Part shown: positions 1-11,451 of the stretch, in pieces
Layout: every line of letters begins with the position of its first letter
Position numbering within the stretch: position 1 is the first letter of the stretch
Source of the DNA: Chitinophagaceae bacterium
GTDB taxonomy: Bacteria > Bacteroidota > Bacteroidia > Chitinophagales > Chitinophagaceae
NCBI GenBank assembly: GCA_016719815.1
Contig: JADJYK010000001.1
Span: forward strand, 124,001-188,000
Length of the DNA stretch: 64,000 bases
Direction: 5' to 3'
Program-made: the position numbers and the translations under genes
The notes under the pieces: model-generated
Told to the model about the DNA's origin: nothing
Seen by the model: only the letters and a program-made list of their open reading frames with translations
The model's database searches: none

Positions 1-1
1 T

Positions 2-1045
2 GTTTCTATTGTAGGATGGAGTATTTCCATCGCCCTGCATGCGGTAGCGAGAACCTTATTATCATTTAGCATTTTCAGGGCATTTCTTGGGCTAAGTGAA
101 GCGGGAAACTGGCCAGGAGCCACTAAGAGTAATGCCGAATGGTTTCCGGCCAAAGAGAGGGCCATTGCACAGGGAATTTTTGGTGCAGGTGCTTCGCTTG
201 GTTCGGTAGTGGCAGCCCCGGTTATTGCTGGATTATATCTTGCATTTGGATGGCGGGCCACTTTTGCAGGCATTGCTGTTCTCGGTTTTCTGTGGATTAT
301 TCCATGGCTCATCGTAAATAAAAATACACCTGATAAACACCCCTGGATTACTGAGGATGAATATGACCATATACATTCTAAAACTGAAAAAGAAAACAAC
401 CCGCTACGGGAAGTAAAAGTTCATACCTGGAAAGAACTGTTACGGTTTAATAATACCTGGAGCATTATCTCCTCCCGTTTTTTTATTGATCCTGTATGGT
501 GGATGTTTGTGACATGGCTTCCCACTTTCTTTAAAGAACAATTTGCGTTCGATATTAAACAGGTAGGTGCTTTTGCATGGGTTCCTTATTTGTTTGCTGC
601 CATTGGCGGTATCGCTGGCGGATTCTATTCTTCATCTCTTGTAAAAAAGGGAAAAGAAGCATCATGGGCAAGGAAGAGTGCCATTACAATTGGTTCTGTA
701 ATCATGCTCATTTCGTTGGGTGCTATTGCATTTTATATGAACCAGCTGAAAGACCATATCGGTTTTGCAATTGCGCTGATCAGTGCCGCATTATTTGGAT
801 TTCAATTTTTGATTAACAATCTTCAAACACTTCCATCCGATTATTTTAATGGTAAGAATGTAGGGACAGTGGCTGGCATGGGAGGAACTGCTGCTGTGGC
901 AGGAACAATAATACTGACACTGCTGGTTCCCTCGATTACAAAAACTGGATATACCACTTTATTTATTGTGGCAGCGCTGCTGGTGCCGGTTGCCTGGATG
1001 TGTATAGCCTTTATTTCATCTAAAAAGAAAATACTTAACCCGTAA
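2..1045 (+). CDS. MFS transporter, hexuronate/ACS type (5' partial)
   Basis: The frame is open from the first bases of the window, so the N-terminus lies outside it. The visible part holds about 347 residues with at least seven hydrophobic segments. The stretch LSEAGNWPGATKSNAEWFP is characteristic of the anion:cation symporter branch of the major facilitator superfamily (ExuT-like hexuronate and GudP-like glucarate carriers). The protein would sit in the inner membrane and import a sugar acid by proton symport. It lies directly upstream of a surface protein, an alginate-lyase-family enzyme and a SusCD pair on the same strand, so a uronic acid released from the polysaccharide is the likely substrate. 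Family assignment is firm; the substrate is inferred from context. Confidence 0.85.
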   Translation, partial: VSIVGWSISIALHAVARTLLSFSIFRAFLGLSEAGNWPGATKSNAEWFPAKERAIAQGIFGAGASLGSVVAAPVIAGLYLAFGWRATFAGIAVLGFLWIIPWLIVNKNTPDKHPWITEDEYDHIHSKTEKENNPLREVKVHTWKELLRFNNTWSIISSRFFIDPVWWMFVTWLPTFFKEQFAFDIKQVGAFAWVPYLFAAIGGIAGGFYSSSLVKKGKEASWARKSAITIGSVIMLISLGAIAFYMNQLKDHIGFAIALISAALFGFQFLINNLQTLPSDYFNGKNVGTVAGMGGTAAVAGTIILTLLVPSITKTGYTTLFIVAALLVPVAWMCIAFISSKKKILNP

Positions 1046-1082
1046 TAATAACAAACTCTGTTTATCTTCTAAATACTGCTAT

Positions 1083-4000
1083 ATGAAAAAAAGTATAACC
1101 ACTTTGCTGATTCTTTTAACCGCCGGATTTATTTACGGACAAACGACTTACTACTGGGTAGGCGGCACAGCAGCCACAACAGGTGTTACCACTTCTACTA
1201 ACTGGAATACTGCGTTAAATGGAACCGGTACGCCCCGGCCATCATCAACCGGTACTACAGATATACTGGTGTTTGACGGTTCAAACTTGGGCGGTGCCGC
1301 TCCGGCCACAGGGCCAGCAACTATCCTGGTTAACAGCAGTATTTCATGTGCGCAAGTCAGGTTGATAAATGCTGCCAATATTTCTTTTGTGAGACCAACC
1401 AGCGGTACGAGTACTGTAACGATTAATGGTGAAGCTGGCGATGACTTTTTTATGGAAGCTGGTACAGACCTTAAATTTGTTTCTACTGTGGGCAGTATCA
1501 GGATGGCAATGCTTGCAACAACCACCGGACGGGTAAGCGGAGCAATAACAATGATTACAGCCTTACAGGCAAGGTTCGATAATACTACTGCCGGTTCACC
1601 TGGTTCATTTATTTTTACAAACGGGGCAAGCTTAACAACAAATATTACTTCTTCCTCTTCCTCTTATGCATTTGGCAGTAGTTCTCAATCATCTGAAAAA
1701 TGGGTGATATTTGAAGATGGGGCTCATTTATATTATGACGGGGGTTATAGCCCATTTGGCAGCAGTTCTGCTTTTTCGCCACTTGATTTGAGGCCCGGCA
1801 GCACCTGGCACCACAGGGCCAATAACGGACTCGGTGTATTCTGCAACAGAAAAAGTTTTGGAAATGTGATTGTTGAGAATAACGCTACCATGACAGCTGA
1901 AGGTCCGGTGTACAGAATAAATAATCTTACGGTAAATTCCGGAAGTACATTTACTAGTCACAGTTCAGGGCAAACAGCTGTGATGGGTGACATCATCGTT
2001 AATGGTACTATCTCTGCACCGGTAGCCGGAACAAATGAACTGGTATTGGCCGGTAATGCATTGCAAACAATTTCCGGAAGCGGAACAATTGGTGTTAACA
2101 GTATGATCGTGGCCAATAAAGCCTCTGTGTCCCTGGCTAAGTCTGTAGCTGTTGAAAGTTCGGTTACTGTTTATGGCAAACTCAATTTCAGTAATAATCT
2201 GTTAACAGGCACAGCAACATTTACCGCAATCGGTATTGTGGCTCCTGTTACAGGACTAGGAAACATGGCGGCAGGGTCATACATTATTACATCGAATACC
2301 GGTATCGCAACTACTTTAAGAGGGCAAAGCATTGCTGGTTCAGGTATAGCTCCCAATACGCATATTGTAGCCTTTAATTCAGCCGGAGATTCCGTCTATA
2401 TTTCTAACCCGGTTGTTACAGCAGGCACTGGTGTATCTCTTTCAGTAGCTGCAAACGGAGCCACTTTGCAAACAGCTAATACCAATGGTTTTGATCCGGT
2501 CGCTGGTTCTGTTGCTGCTATCGGTAATAAAACCTATGATGACAATATCAATTATGTTATTGATGCAGCTACTGCCTGGCCATTTGGTGTATCAACTTCC
2601 GGTTCTCCCACTCCTGTTACGGCAGAGTTTATTGAGATTAATGCTCCTGTTACCATTAACAGGGCATTTACTGTTACAAATCATTTAGCTGTAAATGGGA
2701 AAATAACACTTCGTCCATTAGACAATGTTCGCATAAGTGCAGGTGCAGTGATCAATGGCACACCCGGTGCCACCAACTATATTGCTACTGATTACAACAG
2801 TTCAAATGGTAACCAGAGTTTTTTACAGTATGAAGGAGCCGGTACTACAACTTTATTACCGGTAGGTACAGTAAACTATTATTTACCTGCAACTGTTACC
2901 CCGGTATCTGTTTCTAATTTCTCCGTAGCGGTGTTTGAGGGTATTACCACTGATGGTGCTGTAAACGGTACACAACTGTCGGCTGCACAAAAGCAACTGG
3001 TAGTAAATGCCGTGTGGAATATTAACCGGACCAGCGGTACCGGCAATGCCGATGTAACCCTGGGATGGAATGCAACACTGGAAGGCTCAACATTTACCAC
3101 CTTGCCAAATACAGATATTGGTCTTATCGCTAACACAGGCACATCATGGGCACTGCCAATTGGTACAGGCAACAATACTGCTAATACGGTAACTGCAACA
3201 GTCAGCAGTTTTGGTTCATTTGGAGCCGGGGCAGTTCCTCCGTCGCAGCCCTTTGTTTTTAACCCGCTTCCTGTGAAGATTTATGGAGATGCTGATTTTA
3301 ATCCGGGGGCAACAAGCCTGAATACTACACAGCCTATTGTATACACAAGCAGCAATACAGCTGTGGCAACTATTGTTGCCGGCAATATTCATATTGTTGG
3401 TACAGGTACATCTGTAATAACTGCCACACAGGCCAGTGACGGATTCTATCCGGCAGCCAGTGCAACGCAGACGCTGACAGTTGATAAAGCGGCCTTGACA
3501 ATAAGAGCTGATAACAAGATAAAGTTTGAGCTAACACCTAACCCCGCCTTAACAGCAACCTATACCGGATTTGTACTGGGAGAAAACACTTCCGCATTTT
3601 TAACTCAGGCAACACTATCCACAACAGCAGTGTTAAACTCAGCGCCGGGAACATATCCCATTACAGTTTCAGGAGCCACAGCTGCAAACTATACAATCAC
3701 ATTTGTGAATGGTACTCTTACTGTACAGCCCAAACAAAACCAGGTTATCACATTCAATACACTTGCTGCAAAAACTTATGGTAATGCAGACTTTGCCGCC
3801 GGAGCTTCAAGTACAAATAATACTATCCCGGTTACTTATGTAAGCAGTAATACTGCGGTTGCTACAATAGCCGGCAGTAATATTCATATTGTTGGTGCTG
3901 GTACGGCAAACATTACCGCATCGCAGGCAGGTAATGATGGTTATTTTCCTGCTGCTGATGTTACAAGGGCAATGATAGTGAATAAAGCAGCATTAGCTAT

Positions 4001-4496
4001 TAAAGTCAGAGATACCACAAAGGTTCAGGGTGAACCCAATCCGGCTTTTACAATAACTTACACAGGATTTGTATTGGGAGAAACGGAGGATAATCTTATC
4101 ACACAACCACAGGTATCAACCATTGCTACAACTAATACTACGGCAGGTTACTATACCCTAACACCGCAAGGAGCTGTGTCCAACAATTATAGTTTTACTT
4201 ATACTAATGGAAGGCTTACAATTTATCCGGCAAGTGGTACAGATAAGCAATACCTGCATGCTTTTGTTCCTTCGAGGGGTGTACTCACGGTAAGGGTATT
4301 CTCTGTATTGCCGACAATTGGCGACATTGTACTGTATGATATGTCCGGAAAACCATTGGCTAAACGGAACCTGTTTATGCCGCCAGGATTTATTAATGCT
4401 GATCTGTTTATTCCTACAGTTCCTTCAGGTATATATATTGTTACAGTAAAAGGAGAAGGTGTGGATCTGAGAAAAACAATACCAATAATTAACTAA
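1083..4496 (+). CDS. Secreted MBG-repeat surface protein with T9SS sorting domain
   Basis: The 1137-residue protein starts with a clear signal peptide (residues 1-19, cleaved near YG/QTTYY). Residues about 20-700 are Ser/Thr/Gly/Asn-rich and beta-helix-like with no domain I recognise. From about 720 there are two tandem units, each pairing a bacterial Ig-like segment (K-YG-ADF start, then SSNTAVATI) with an MBG-type module (NPA---YTGFVLGE then NY-----NGTLT). The last 80 residues, ending in PSGIYIVTVKGEG and a short basic tail, look like a T9SS type A C-terminal domain. It is therefore probably exported by T9SS and anchored on the cell surface. The next gene starts 1 base after its stop, so the two are co-transcribed. 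A role in binding polysaccharide is inferred only. Confidence 0.75.
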   Translation: MKKSITTLLILLTAGFIYGQTTYYWVGGTAATTGVTTSTNWNTALNGTGTPRPSSTGTTDILVFDGSNLGGAAPATGPATILVNSSISCAQVRLINAANISFVRPTSGTSTVTINGEAGDDFFMEAGTDLKFVSTVGSIRMAMLATTTGRVSGAITMITALQARFDNTTAGSPGSFIFTNGASLTTNITSSSSSYAFGSSSQSSEKWVIFEDGAHLYYDGGYSPFGSSSAFSPLDLRPGSTWHHRANNGLGVFCNRKSFGNVIVENNATMTAEGPVYRINNLTVNSGSTFTSHSSGQTAVMGDIIVNGTISAPVAGTNELVLAGNALQTISGSGTIGVNSMIVANKASVSLAKSVAVESSVTVYGKLNFSNNLLTGTATFTAIGIVAPVTGLGNMAAGSYIITSNTGIATTLRGQSIAGSGIAPNTHIVAFNSAGDSVYISNPVVTAGTGVSLSVAANGATLQTANTNGFDPVAGSVAAIGNKTYDDNINYVIDAATAWPFGVSTSGSPTPVTAEFIEINAPVTINRAFTVTNHLAVNGKITLRPLDNVRISAGAVINGTPGATNYIATDYNSSNGNQSFLQYEGAGTTTLLPVGTVNYYLPATVTPVSVSNFSVAVFEGITTDGAVNGTQLSAAQKQLVVNAVWNINRTSGTGNADVTLGWNATLEGSTFTTLPNTDIGLIANTGTSWALPIGTGNNTANTVTATVSSFGSFGAGAVPPSQPFVFNPLPVKIYGDADFNPGATSLNTTQPIVYTSSNTAVATIVAGNIHIVGTGTSVITATQASDGFYPAASATQTLTVDKAALTIRADNKIKFELTPNPALTATYTGFVLGENTSAFLTQATLSTTAVLNSAPGTYPITVSGATAANYTITFVNGTLTVQPKQNQVITFNTLAAKTYGNADFAAGASSTNNTIPVTYVSSNTAVATIAGSNIHIVGAGTANITASQAGNDGYFPAADVTRAMIVNKAALAIKVRDTTKVQGEPNPAFTITYTGFVLGETEDNLITQPQVSTIATTNTTAGYYTLTPQGAVSNNYSFTYTNGRLTIYPASGTDKQYLHAFVPSRGVLTVRVFSVLPTIGDIVLYDMSGKPLAKRNLFMPPGFINADLFIPTVPSGIYIVTVKGEGVDLRKTIPIIN

Positions 4497-4497
4497 A

Positions 4498-5706
4498 ATG
4501 ATTTCTATGATAAAGAGAAGAGAATTGATTGCCGCTGTTTTAATATGTTCTGTCATTGTTGCAACAGGTCAAAAAATAAAACCAGAGGTTTATTCAATGG
4601 ATATTAAGATCCTTGAAAAAAGCCTCGGGCGAATCAATGCGAAGGATGCGCAGATATTACCTGCCTATAACAAATTGATTAATGATGCAGAGAAAGCAAT
4701 GAAGTTTGGCCCGGTGAGTGTTATGGAAAAGAAAAATCAGCCGCCAAGCGGAAATAAGCATGATTACATGAGTTTAGCACCTTATCATTGGCCGGATCCG
4801 GCCAAGCCAGACGGACTGCCTTATATACGGAAAGACGGTGAAACAAATCCGGAAGTAAAAGAGTATAAGGATAAGGAATACCTGCCGCAACTTTGTGCCA
4901 ATGTACAAACACTTGGGCTGGCTTATTATTTCAGCGGAGAAAAAAAATATGCTGACCATGCAGCAAAACTATTGCAGGTTTGGTTTCTTGATTCTGCAAC
5001 AAGAATGAATCCCAATTTCAACTATGCACAGGCAGTAAAAGGTGTGAATACCGGACGGGGTGCTGGCATGATAGATTCCCGCCATTTTGTAAAAGTGATG
5101 GATGCGATAGGCTTAATCCGGCCGTCAAAATGCTGGACTAAACAGAGTCAGGAAGAGATGAAAAAATGGGTTGCCGGGTTTTTAAACTGGATGCAAACCA
5201 GTGAAAACGGCAAAGATGAACTGGATGCGGATAACAACCATGGTGTATGGTACGATGCACAAAGACTTGCCCTGGCTTTGTATATCGGAGATAGTGAACA
5301 TGCCCGGAAAATTGTAATCAACGCTGCCGACAGGCTGGATAAGCAAATGGATGAGTCAGGGAATTTCCCAAAAGAAATGGCCCGTACGAACTCGCTGCAT
5401 TACACTGCGTTTGTCATGGATGCTTTTTTCAATATAGCCAACATGGCTCCCAAGGCAGGTATTGATTTCTGGACATTAAAAACCACTTCCGGAAAATCAC
5501 TGCAAAAAGGATTTGATGTATTAAAGCCATACCTGGCCGGTGAAAAAGAATGGACAGGACAACAGATTAAGACATTCGATTTTGAAGAAGGATACTATTT
5601 GCTGGCTGTTGGCGCAAAAAAATTGAAATGCGGTAATTGTACCGAATCGCTCAGACAGCTTGCGGCTGAAGAATTTCAGAAGCTTCGCTTCAATTTACTA
5701 TACTAA
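4498..5706 (+). CDS. Alginate lyase family protein (polysaccharide lyase)
   Basis: A 402-residue secreted protein with an N-terminal signal peptide (ends near IVATGQ). It matches the alginate-lyase fold (alpha/alpha toroid) family that includes PL5 and related lyases. The pattern HDYMSLAPYHWPDP near residue 85 and DADNNHGVWYD around residues 243-253 are conserved there. Asn247-His248 would be the catalytic pair, with a nearby Tyr. The reaction would be beta-elimination of a uronic-acid polysaccharide in the periplasm. It sits between an MBG surface protein and SusC, downstream of a hexuronate-type transporter. Alginate or another glucuronan/mannuronan are both possible; the exact PL family cannot be set by eye. 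A second ATG lies 9 bases downstream of the chosen start. Confidence 0.8.
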   Translation: MISMIKRRELIAAVLICSVIVATGQKIKPEVYSMDIKILEKSLGRINAKDAQILPAYNKLINDAEKAMKFGPVSVMEKKNQPPSGNKHDYMSLAPYHWPDPAKPDGLPYIRKDGETNPEVKEYKDKEYLPQLCANVQTLGLAYYFSGEKKYADHAAKLLQVWFLDSATRMNPNFNYAQAVKGVNTGRGAGMIDSRHFVKVMDAIGLIRPSKCWTKQSQEEMKKWVAGFLNWMQTSENGKDELDADNNHGVWYDAQRLALALYIGDSEHARKIVINAADRLDKQMDESGNFPKEMARTNSLHYTAFVMDAFFNIANMAPKAGIDFWTLKTTSGKSLQKGFDVLKPYLAGEKEWTGQQIKTFDFEEGYYLLAVGAKKLKCGNCTESLRQLAAEEFQKLRFNLLY

Positions 5707-5738
5707 TAATGAAATAATAATTTTTTTAAACTGCTATT

Positions 5739-8700
5739 ATGAAAAAAATACACTGCTTGTTCATTATGTTATTCCTGCTGGCAGGAACTGTTGCCACAGC
5801 ACAAAAAAGAACAATTACAGGTAAAGTAACAAGCCAGGTTAATGGCGAGGCCTTACAAGGGGTAAGTATCCTCGTTGATAAGCAAAAAGGCGGATTCACT
5901 ACTAATGCAGAAGGCGTTTATACTGTTACTGTGGAAAAAAATACCACAACGCTTGTTTTTTCTTATGTTGGGTTTATAATGCAGACGGTTGTTATTGAAG
6001 ACAGAACAAAAATTGATATTGTACTGTCACCTGCCATAACAGACAATGCAGAGGTTGTGGTTATTGGATATGGTACGCAGAAGAAATCTCACCTGACAGG
6101 TGCTGTGTCTAAGTATAAAAACGAAAAGCTGGATGAATCACCAGTTACCCGGCTTGATCAGGCGTTGCAAGGTAAAATCGCCGGAGTGCAGATACAGAAC
6201 CTTTCTTCAGAAGCAGGTTCAGATCCTAAAATAAGAGTAAGAGGAATAAGCTCAATTAATGCTGGCGCAAACCCTTTGGTGGTAATTGATGGACACCCTG
6301 TGCCAGACGGACTTTCCTTTATAAACATGAGTGATGTCGAATCTGTTGAAGTATTGAAGGATGCTGCTTCAGCTGCTATTTATGGTTCAAGGGCAGCAAG
6401 CGGCGTAATTATCGTTACCACAAAAAGTGGTAAGGCTGAAAAGACTAAGTATTCGGTAAAATTTTCAACGGGTGCAAAAACGGCATATGAACTTTACCCG
6501 ATGATGACAACTACCGAGTATACCAATTTGTTGTTTTATGAAGCGTCGCTAAAGGCCAAAGACCCAAGTATTACACCGCCAACCGGCACGGGTATTATTG
6601 CCAATAATGAAAGAGCAGCCTATATAGTGGAAAGCCAGCTGATGGGAGGAAAAGCAACTAACTGGCAGGAGCAGGCCATACGCAGTGCAACTGTCCGTAA
6701 CCTGATGATAAACATGTCGGGCGGCACCAGGCAGGTGAAGTATTTTATATCCGGTGCTTATCAAAGAGACCAGGGCATGATGTATCACAGTGAATATGAC
6801 CGTTTCAATTTGCGCACAAAACTGGATGTGCAACTAAGCAAGAGAATCAAACTGACATTTAATGTCAACCCTTCTTACAATAAGAGAGAAAGACCGTCAG
6901 TAGGTTATATTGATTTTGTACGCTTCCAGTCTTTCCTCCCAGTTTATCATACCACCACAACCGCGGCTTTTGTAAACCAGGTGACACAATGGGCTAATGT
7001 GAAACCGGGTGATTTTGCACAGGCAAGACATTTTAATGGAAGAGTATATTCAGGAATGATGCCTGACGGAAGCATGTGGGTAACCTCATCGCCAACAGAT
7101 CCGTTCTCCACATCAAACAATACTCCCAAATCGGTGATGGAAACAAGAACCATAACTTCTAATGATTACAGGGTATTAAGTTCAGGCGATCTGACAGTAA
7201 ACATTATTCCCGGCCTTGACTTTAAAACAACCGGAAGTGTATATGTTAACTATACCCAGGGCCTGGATTTTGCAAAACGCAATTCAAACAGGGAAGGGGA
7301 TGTAAATAAAGGTGTATATAATAAGCGGTTGTTCATTGACATGCTTACAGAAAACACACTCAATTATTCTAAACAGATTAAGAATCATTCGCTGAATGTA
7401 CTGGCTGGGTTTACGGCGCAAAAAACAAAAATTGATGATGAACAAATAACCGGGCTGGACTATCCGAGTGATAACATTACAACGTTGAATACGGCAGCGT
7501 TAATAGATTTAGCCAAAGAGTCAACCTTCAACACAAAAAATCAGATTGGCCTGCTGTCTTACCTTGGAAGGATAACTTATAGTTATGATAACAGGTACAT
7601 GCTATCGGCCAGTTACAGAACAGACGGAAGCTCTTATTTTGCTCCGGGTAAAAAGTGGGGTTCATTTCCATCTGTATCTGTTGGTTGGGTGATTACGCAG
7701 GAAAAGTTTATGGACAAAGTAAACTGGCTCAACAACCTGAAGCTGCGGGCCAGCTATGGTGCTACAGGTAATAACAGGATTATTGATTTTGCCTTTGTTG
7801 ATTTGCTATATGCAGCTAATTATCCGATTGGTTCTGGTACAGGTACCAGCACCATGGGTCAGGTGCCATCAAGGGATATTCTTTCCAATCCTGATATTAC
7901 ATGGGAAAGAACATTTCAGTATAACGGCGGTATTGATATCGGGTTGTTCAAAAATACTGTTTCTATATCGGCCGATGTTTACCAATCAAAAACGGACCAA
8001 TTGCTGCTGAAACAATCGGCTATGGCTTTTGCAGGTGTGCCGCTTGCCTGGAACAATATCGGAAGCCTTCGTAACAGGGGGTTAGAACTTGAAATAACTA
8101 CAAATAATTTTAAAAGAAAGGATTTCAAGTGGACAACATCTCTGAATGTTTCACATAATAGAAATAAAATTATTGAGCTGGGCGCCGAAGCATTTTTGCT
8201 AAACCAGGGCGAAAGAACAGAAGTGTATATGAACCGTGTTGGCGACCCGCTTATTCAATACTTCGGATATAAGACAAATGGTGTATGGCTATCACAGGCA
8301 GAAATTGATGCGGCCAGGGCAGCTGGTCTAAACAGTGCTTTAAGCAATGTGTTTGTACCTGGTGGACTAAAACTGGTAGATGTGGATGGCAACAATGTTA
8401 TTGATGCAAATGACAGGGTGGTTACCGGCAGTCCTTATCCTGATTTTACATGGGGACTGTCAAATACTTTTTCCTATAAAGCATTTGATCTGAGTTTCAT
8501 GTTCCAGGGTGTGCAAGGTGGCGATCTGGTGAACGGAGACCCTAACTACAATGAAACAAAAGATATAATAAGAATTATAATAAAAACCGCTGGCTCAGTC
8601 CAATGTTCCCTGGTGATGGTAACACGCCGTACTCAACACTCGGATTTAACTGGATGCTTACTGATTATGTTGTGGAAGATGCATCATACTATGCCCTGCG

Positions 8701-8941
8701 GGAAGTTATCATAGGATATACGCTTCCAGCCAATCTTATTAAGAAGCTGCACCTTAATTCGCTTCGTATATATTTTTCCGGGCAGAACCTGTTTTTCCAT
8801 AATGCAGAAGGGTACAGGGGAATTAATTCTGAAGCAAGATTTATTACCGGGCCGTATAATACACCATTGGTTGATGGTTATCAGCGGGGAAGTTTCCCAA
8901 CACCAAAAACTATCTTATTTGGACTGGACATTAACTTCTAA
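5739..8941 (+). CDS. SusC/RagA-family TonB-dependent receptor (one frameshift)
   Basis: A signal peptide (to about residue 22) is followed by a carboxypeptidase-D regulatory-like domain (ITGKVTSQVNGEALQGVSI). Next come a TonB-box/plug region (VVVIGYGTQKKSHLTGAV, then VRVRG-like IRVRGISSINAGANPLVVID) and a long beta-barrel. It imports oligosaccharides across the outer membrane with its SusD lid. The frame breaks in the A4 run at 8558-8561. Adding one A restores a continuous protein that reads NETKRYNKNYNKNRW and ends in the expected barrel terminus TILFGLDINF at 8941. The shift is most likely a homopolymer error. The gene is followed 17 bases later by susD. Confidence 0.9.
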
Positions 8942-8958
8942 CCACAAAAAAGCATTTT

Positions 8959-10504
8959 ATGAAATACATACAATATGTTATAATAATCGGATGTTTGGGA
9001 TTACTTTCCTGTAAAAAGGTAATTGACCTGTATCCCCAATCAAACCTGAATACAGGTACTTATTATTCTAATCTTGAAGAGGTGAAAGCTGCATTAACGG
9101 GGTGTTACAACGGCATGCAACGTTCTTTGTCAAACGAGTGGCAATTTACTGAGCTAAGAAGTGATAACTCAAAACAAGGACAACCGGGCAGTACAGCCTC
9201 TACTAACAGAGACCTGAGCGACCTGGACATGTTTAGCCCCAGTACTTCACACCAGGCTATCTATACTTACTGGCTGGCAACGTATAACAATATCAGGAAT
9301 ATAAATATTGTTTTACAGAAACTGGGTGTTACATACAACCCTGCTTCTGGTACATTAACTTTCAATACAGTCGATCTTCCGCTTACTGATGTAGACAGAA
9401 AACAACTGGCCGGAGAAGCAATGTTTATAAGGGCCTACCATTATTTCAACCTGGTTCGTCTTTTTGGAGGTGTTTTCCTGGTATATGAACCCATTACACC
9501 GGCACAGGCCAAAGAAATGAACCGTGCCAATATTGCCGATATTTACAAATTGATTGAAGCAGACCTTACTACTGCGGCTGCCTCAATGAATGCACTTAAA
9601 TTCAACCAGATTCCAGCTGCTGAACTTGGCAGGGCAACCCGCTGGGCTGCAAAAGGAATGCTGGCAAAAGTGTATTTAACAGTGGGAAAGAAAGCAGAGG
9701 CTATAACTTTATTACAGGATGTTATTACTAACAGTGGCTATTCATTGCAGGCGAGTTATGCAAATTTATTTTCCATAACCAATGAGGTGAATTCAGAAAT
9801 TCTTTTGCAGTAAGATATAAAGCTGGTGGAATAGGGCTGGGATCACATTTTGGAAATACGTTTGCTCCCTTAGGCAGCGGTTCGGCAATTATTAACGGCG
9901 ATGGCGATGGCTTGAATTATCCTACTAATGATTTAGACACTGCCACAATTGGAGATTCCAGGAAGGCGACACTGATTGGTGTTTATGGTTCTGGCACTTC
10001 GGCAAAACTGTATGTGAAAAAATTTCTTTCGCCTGTAACATTAGTAGACGATGGAGAAAGCGATTGGCCGGTATTACGATATGCTGATATTTTATTGTTG
10101 CTGGCTGAGGCACAGGGCTATACGCAGCCAAGCCTGGATCTCATTAATGCCGTAAGAACAAGGGCCGGATTACCCAGTCATACGATGGCAACAATTACAA
10201 CTCTGGCACAGTTTGAAAAAGCGTTGTCTCATGAAAGGCGGATTGGTTTGCTTTTGAAAACCAGCGTTGGTTTGATTTGGTGCGGTTCAACACCACAATG
10301 ACCACCATTACAGCAGTACAGGCAATGAAAGATCACTATACAATTGAGTACTACAACCATTATCGGTTGTATGTTGCTCCAGCACCGACACTGGCTGAGC
10401 TTCATGCAAATGTTTCGGTTAATAACAGGTTACTGCTGCCAATACCGCAACGGGAAATTGATACAAACACACAATTGGTAATTGAACAAAATACCGGATA
10501 CTAA
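8959..10504 (+). CDS. SusD/RagB-family outer-membrane lipoprotein (two frameshifts)
   Basis: The N-terminus has a lipobox (GLLSCKK), then the SusD opening LYPQSNLNTGTYYSN and the TPR-like helices of the SusD-like N domain. Two single-base losses break the frame. The first is in the T4 run at 9803-9806: adding one T gives ILFAVRYKAGGIGLG. The second is near 10250: adding one G gives RIGLAFENQRWFDLVRF, the hallmark SusD C-terminal motif. The restored protein is about 515 residues, normal for the family. It is a surface glycan-binding lid for the SusC just upstream. Its specificity is not readable, but context suggests a uronic-acid glycan. Confidence 0.88.
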
Positions 10505-10514
10505 ACTTATAGAG

Positions 10515-11399
10515 ATGAAGAGTTTTTTTTTAGGCGGGTTTTTATTCTTTTCAATGATATGTGCCGGACAACAAACTGACACAACAACATATAAACCTGT
10601 TGAGTGCCCGGAAGGATTTACAGCGAAGCTGAATGTAGTTTACACAACTGTTAAAGACTGGGAAGGTAAAATGGATATGTACTTGCCTCCTGTCAAGGAT
10701 GGACCTTCGCCGGTTGTCATCAATATACATGGCGGTGGATGGAACCATGGGGTTAAGGAATCACAAACGGGGTTCAGCACTTTTTTTAAAATGGGATATG
10801 CAGTGGCCAATATCGAATACAGGTTAACAGGTCAGGCTACGGCGCCTGCCGCAGTTGAAGACACAAGATGTGCCCTGATCTACCTTATAAAAAATGCAAA
10901 AGAATTGAATATCGATATTAATAAGATTGTGGTAATGGGAGGGAGTTCCGGCGGTCATCTTGCCTTGATGACAGGATTACTGGGTAACGATAACCGGTTT
11001 GATAGTAATTGTAAAGGGGTAAAGGATGTAAAAGTTGCAGCAATTATTGATAAATACGGCATAACTGATGTGTGGGACTGGGGATATGGAAAAAACATTA
11101 CCAGCAAATCGGCAACAAGATGGCTGGGCGATAAGGCAACAGATGAAAACTTCGCCCAATCAGTTTCTCCGATTCATTATGTTACAAAAAACAGCCCGCC
11201 TGTTTTTATTGTTCACGGGGATGCAGATCCTACAGTTCCTTATCAGCAGTCAGTTGACTTACATAAAAAGTTAGTGGCAAATGGATTGAAAACTGAGTTT
11301 ATAACGGTGCAAGGTGGTCTGCATGGCAAATTTGATAAAGAAAAGAATAGTGAAATTAATAAGGCGATAGCTGCTTTTTTAGAGGAAGTGATAAAATAG
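10515..11399 (+). CDS. Secreted alpha/beta-hydrolase, esterase/lipase family
   Basis: The start at 10515 is preferred over the earlier in-frame ATG at 10482 because it places a clean signal peptide (MKSFFLGGFLFFSMICAGQ) at the N-terminus. The protein has the oxyanion motif INIHGGGWNHG, the nucleophile motif GGSSGGHLAL, an acid in VHGDADPTVP and a His in GGLHGKF. That is a complete catalytic triad of the carboxylesterase/BD-FAE-like group. It begins 10 bases after susD and is the last gene of the PUL, so removal of acetyl or other ester groups from the target polysaccharide is a reasonable role. The substrate is inferred. Confidence 0.8.
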   Translation: MKSFFLGGFLFFSMICAGQQTDTTTYKPVECPEGFTAKLNVVYTTVKDWEGKMDMYLPPVKDGPSPVVINIHGGGWNHGVKESQTGFSTFFKMGYAVANIEYRLTGQATAPAAVEDTRCALIYLIKNAKELNIDINKIVVMGGSSGGHLALMTGLLGNDNRFDSNCKGVKDVKVAAIIDKYGITDVWDWGYGKNITSKSATRWLGDKATDENFAQSVSPIHYVTKNSPPVFIVHGDADPTVPYQQSVDLHKKLVANGLKTEFITVQGGLHGKFDKEKNSEINKAIAAFLEEVIK

Positions 11400-11451
11400 C
11401 AGATACCCTGATGGTTCAGTCTTGACCGGTAACAGTGACAAATAATAGTCA

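Noticed and set aside
8558..10250. Programmed frameshifting in the first susC and susD
   Set aside because: Breaks occur at unrelated places and in many unrelated genes including ligA and asd, so sequence error is simpler.
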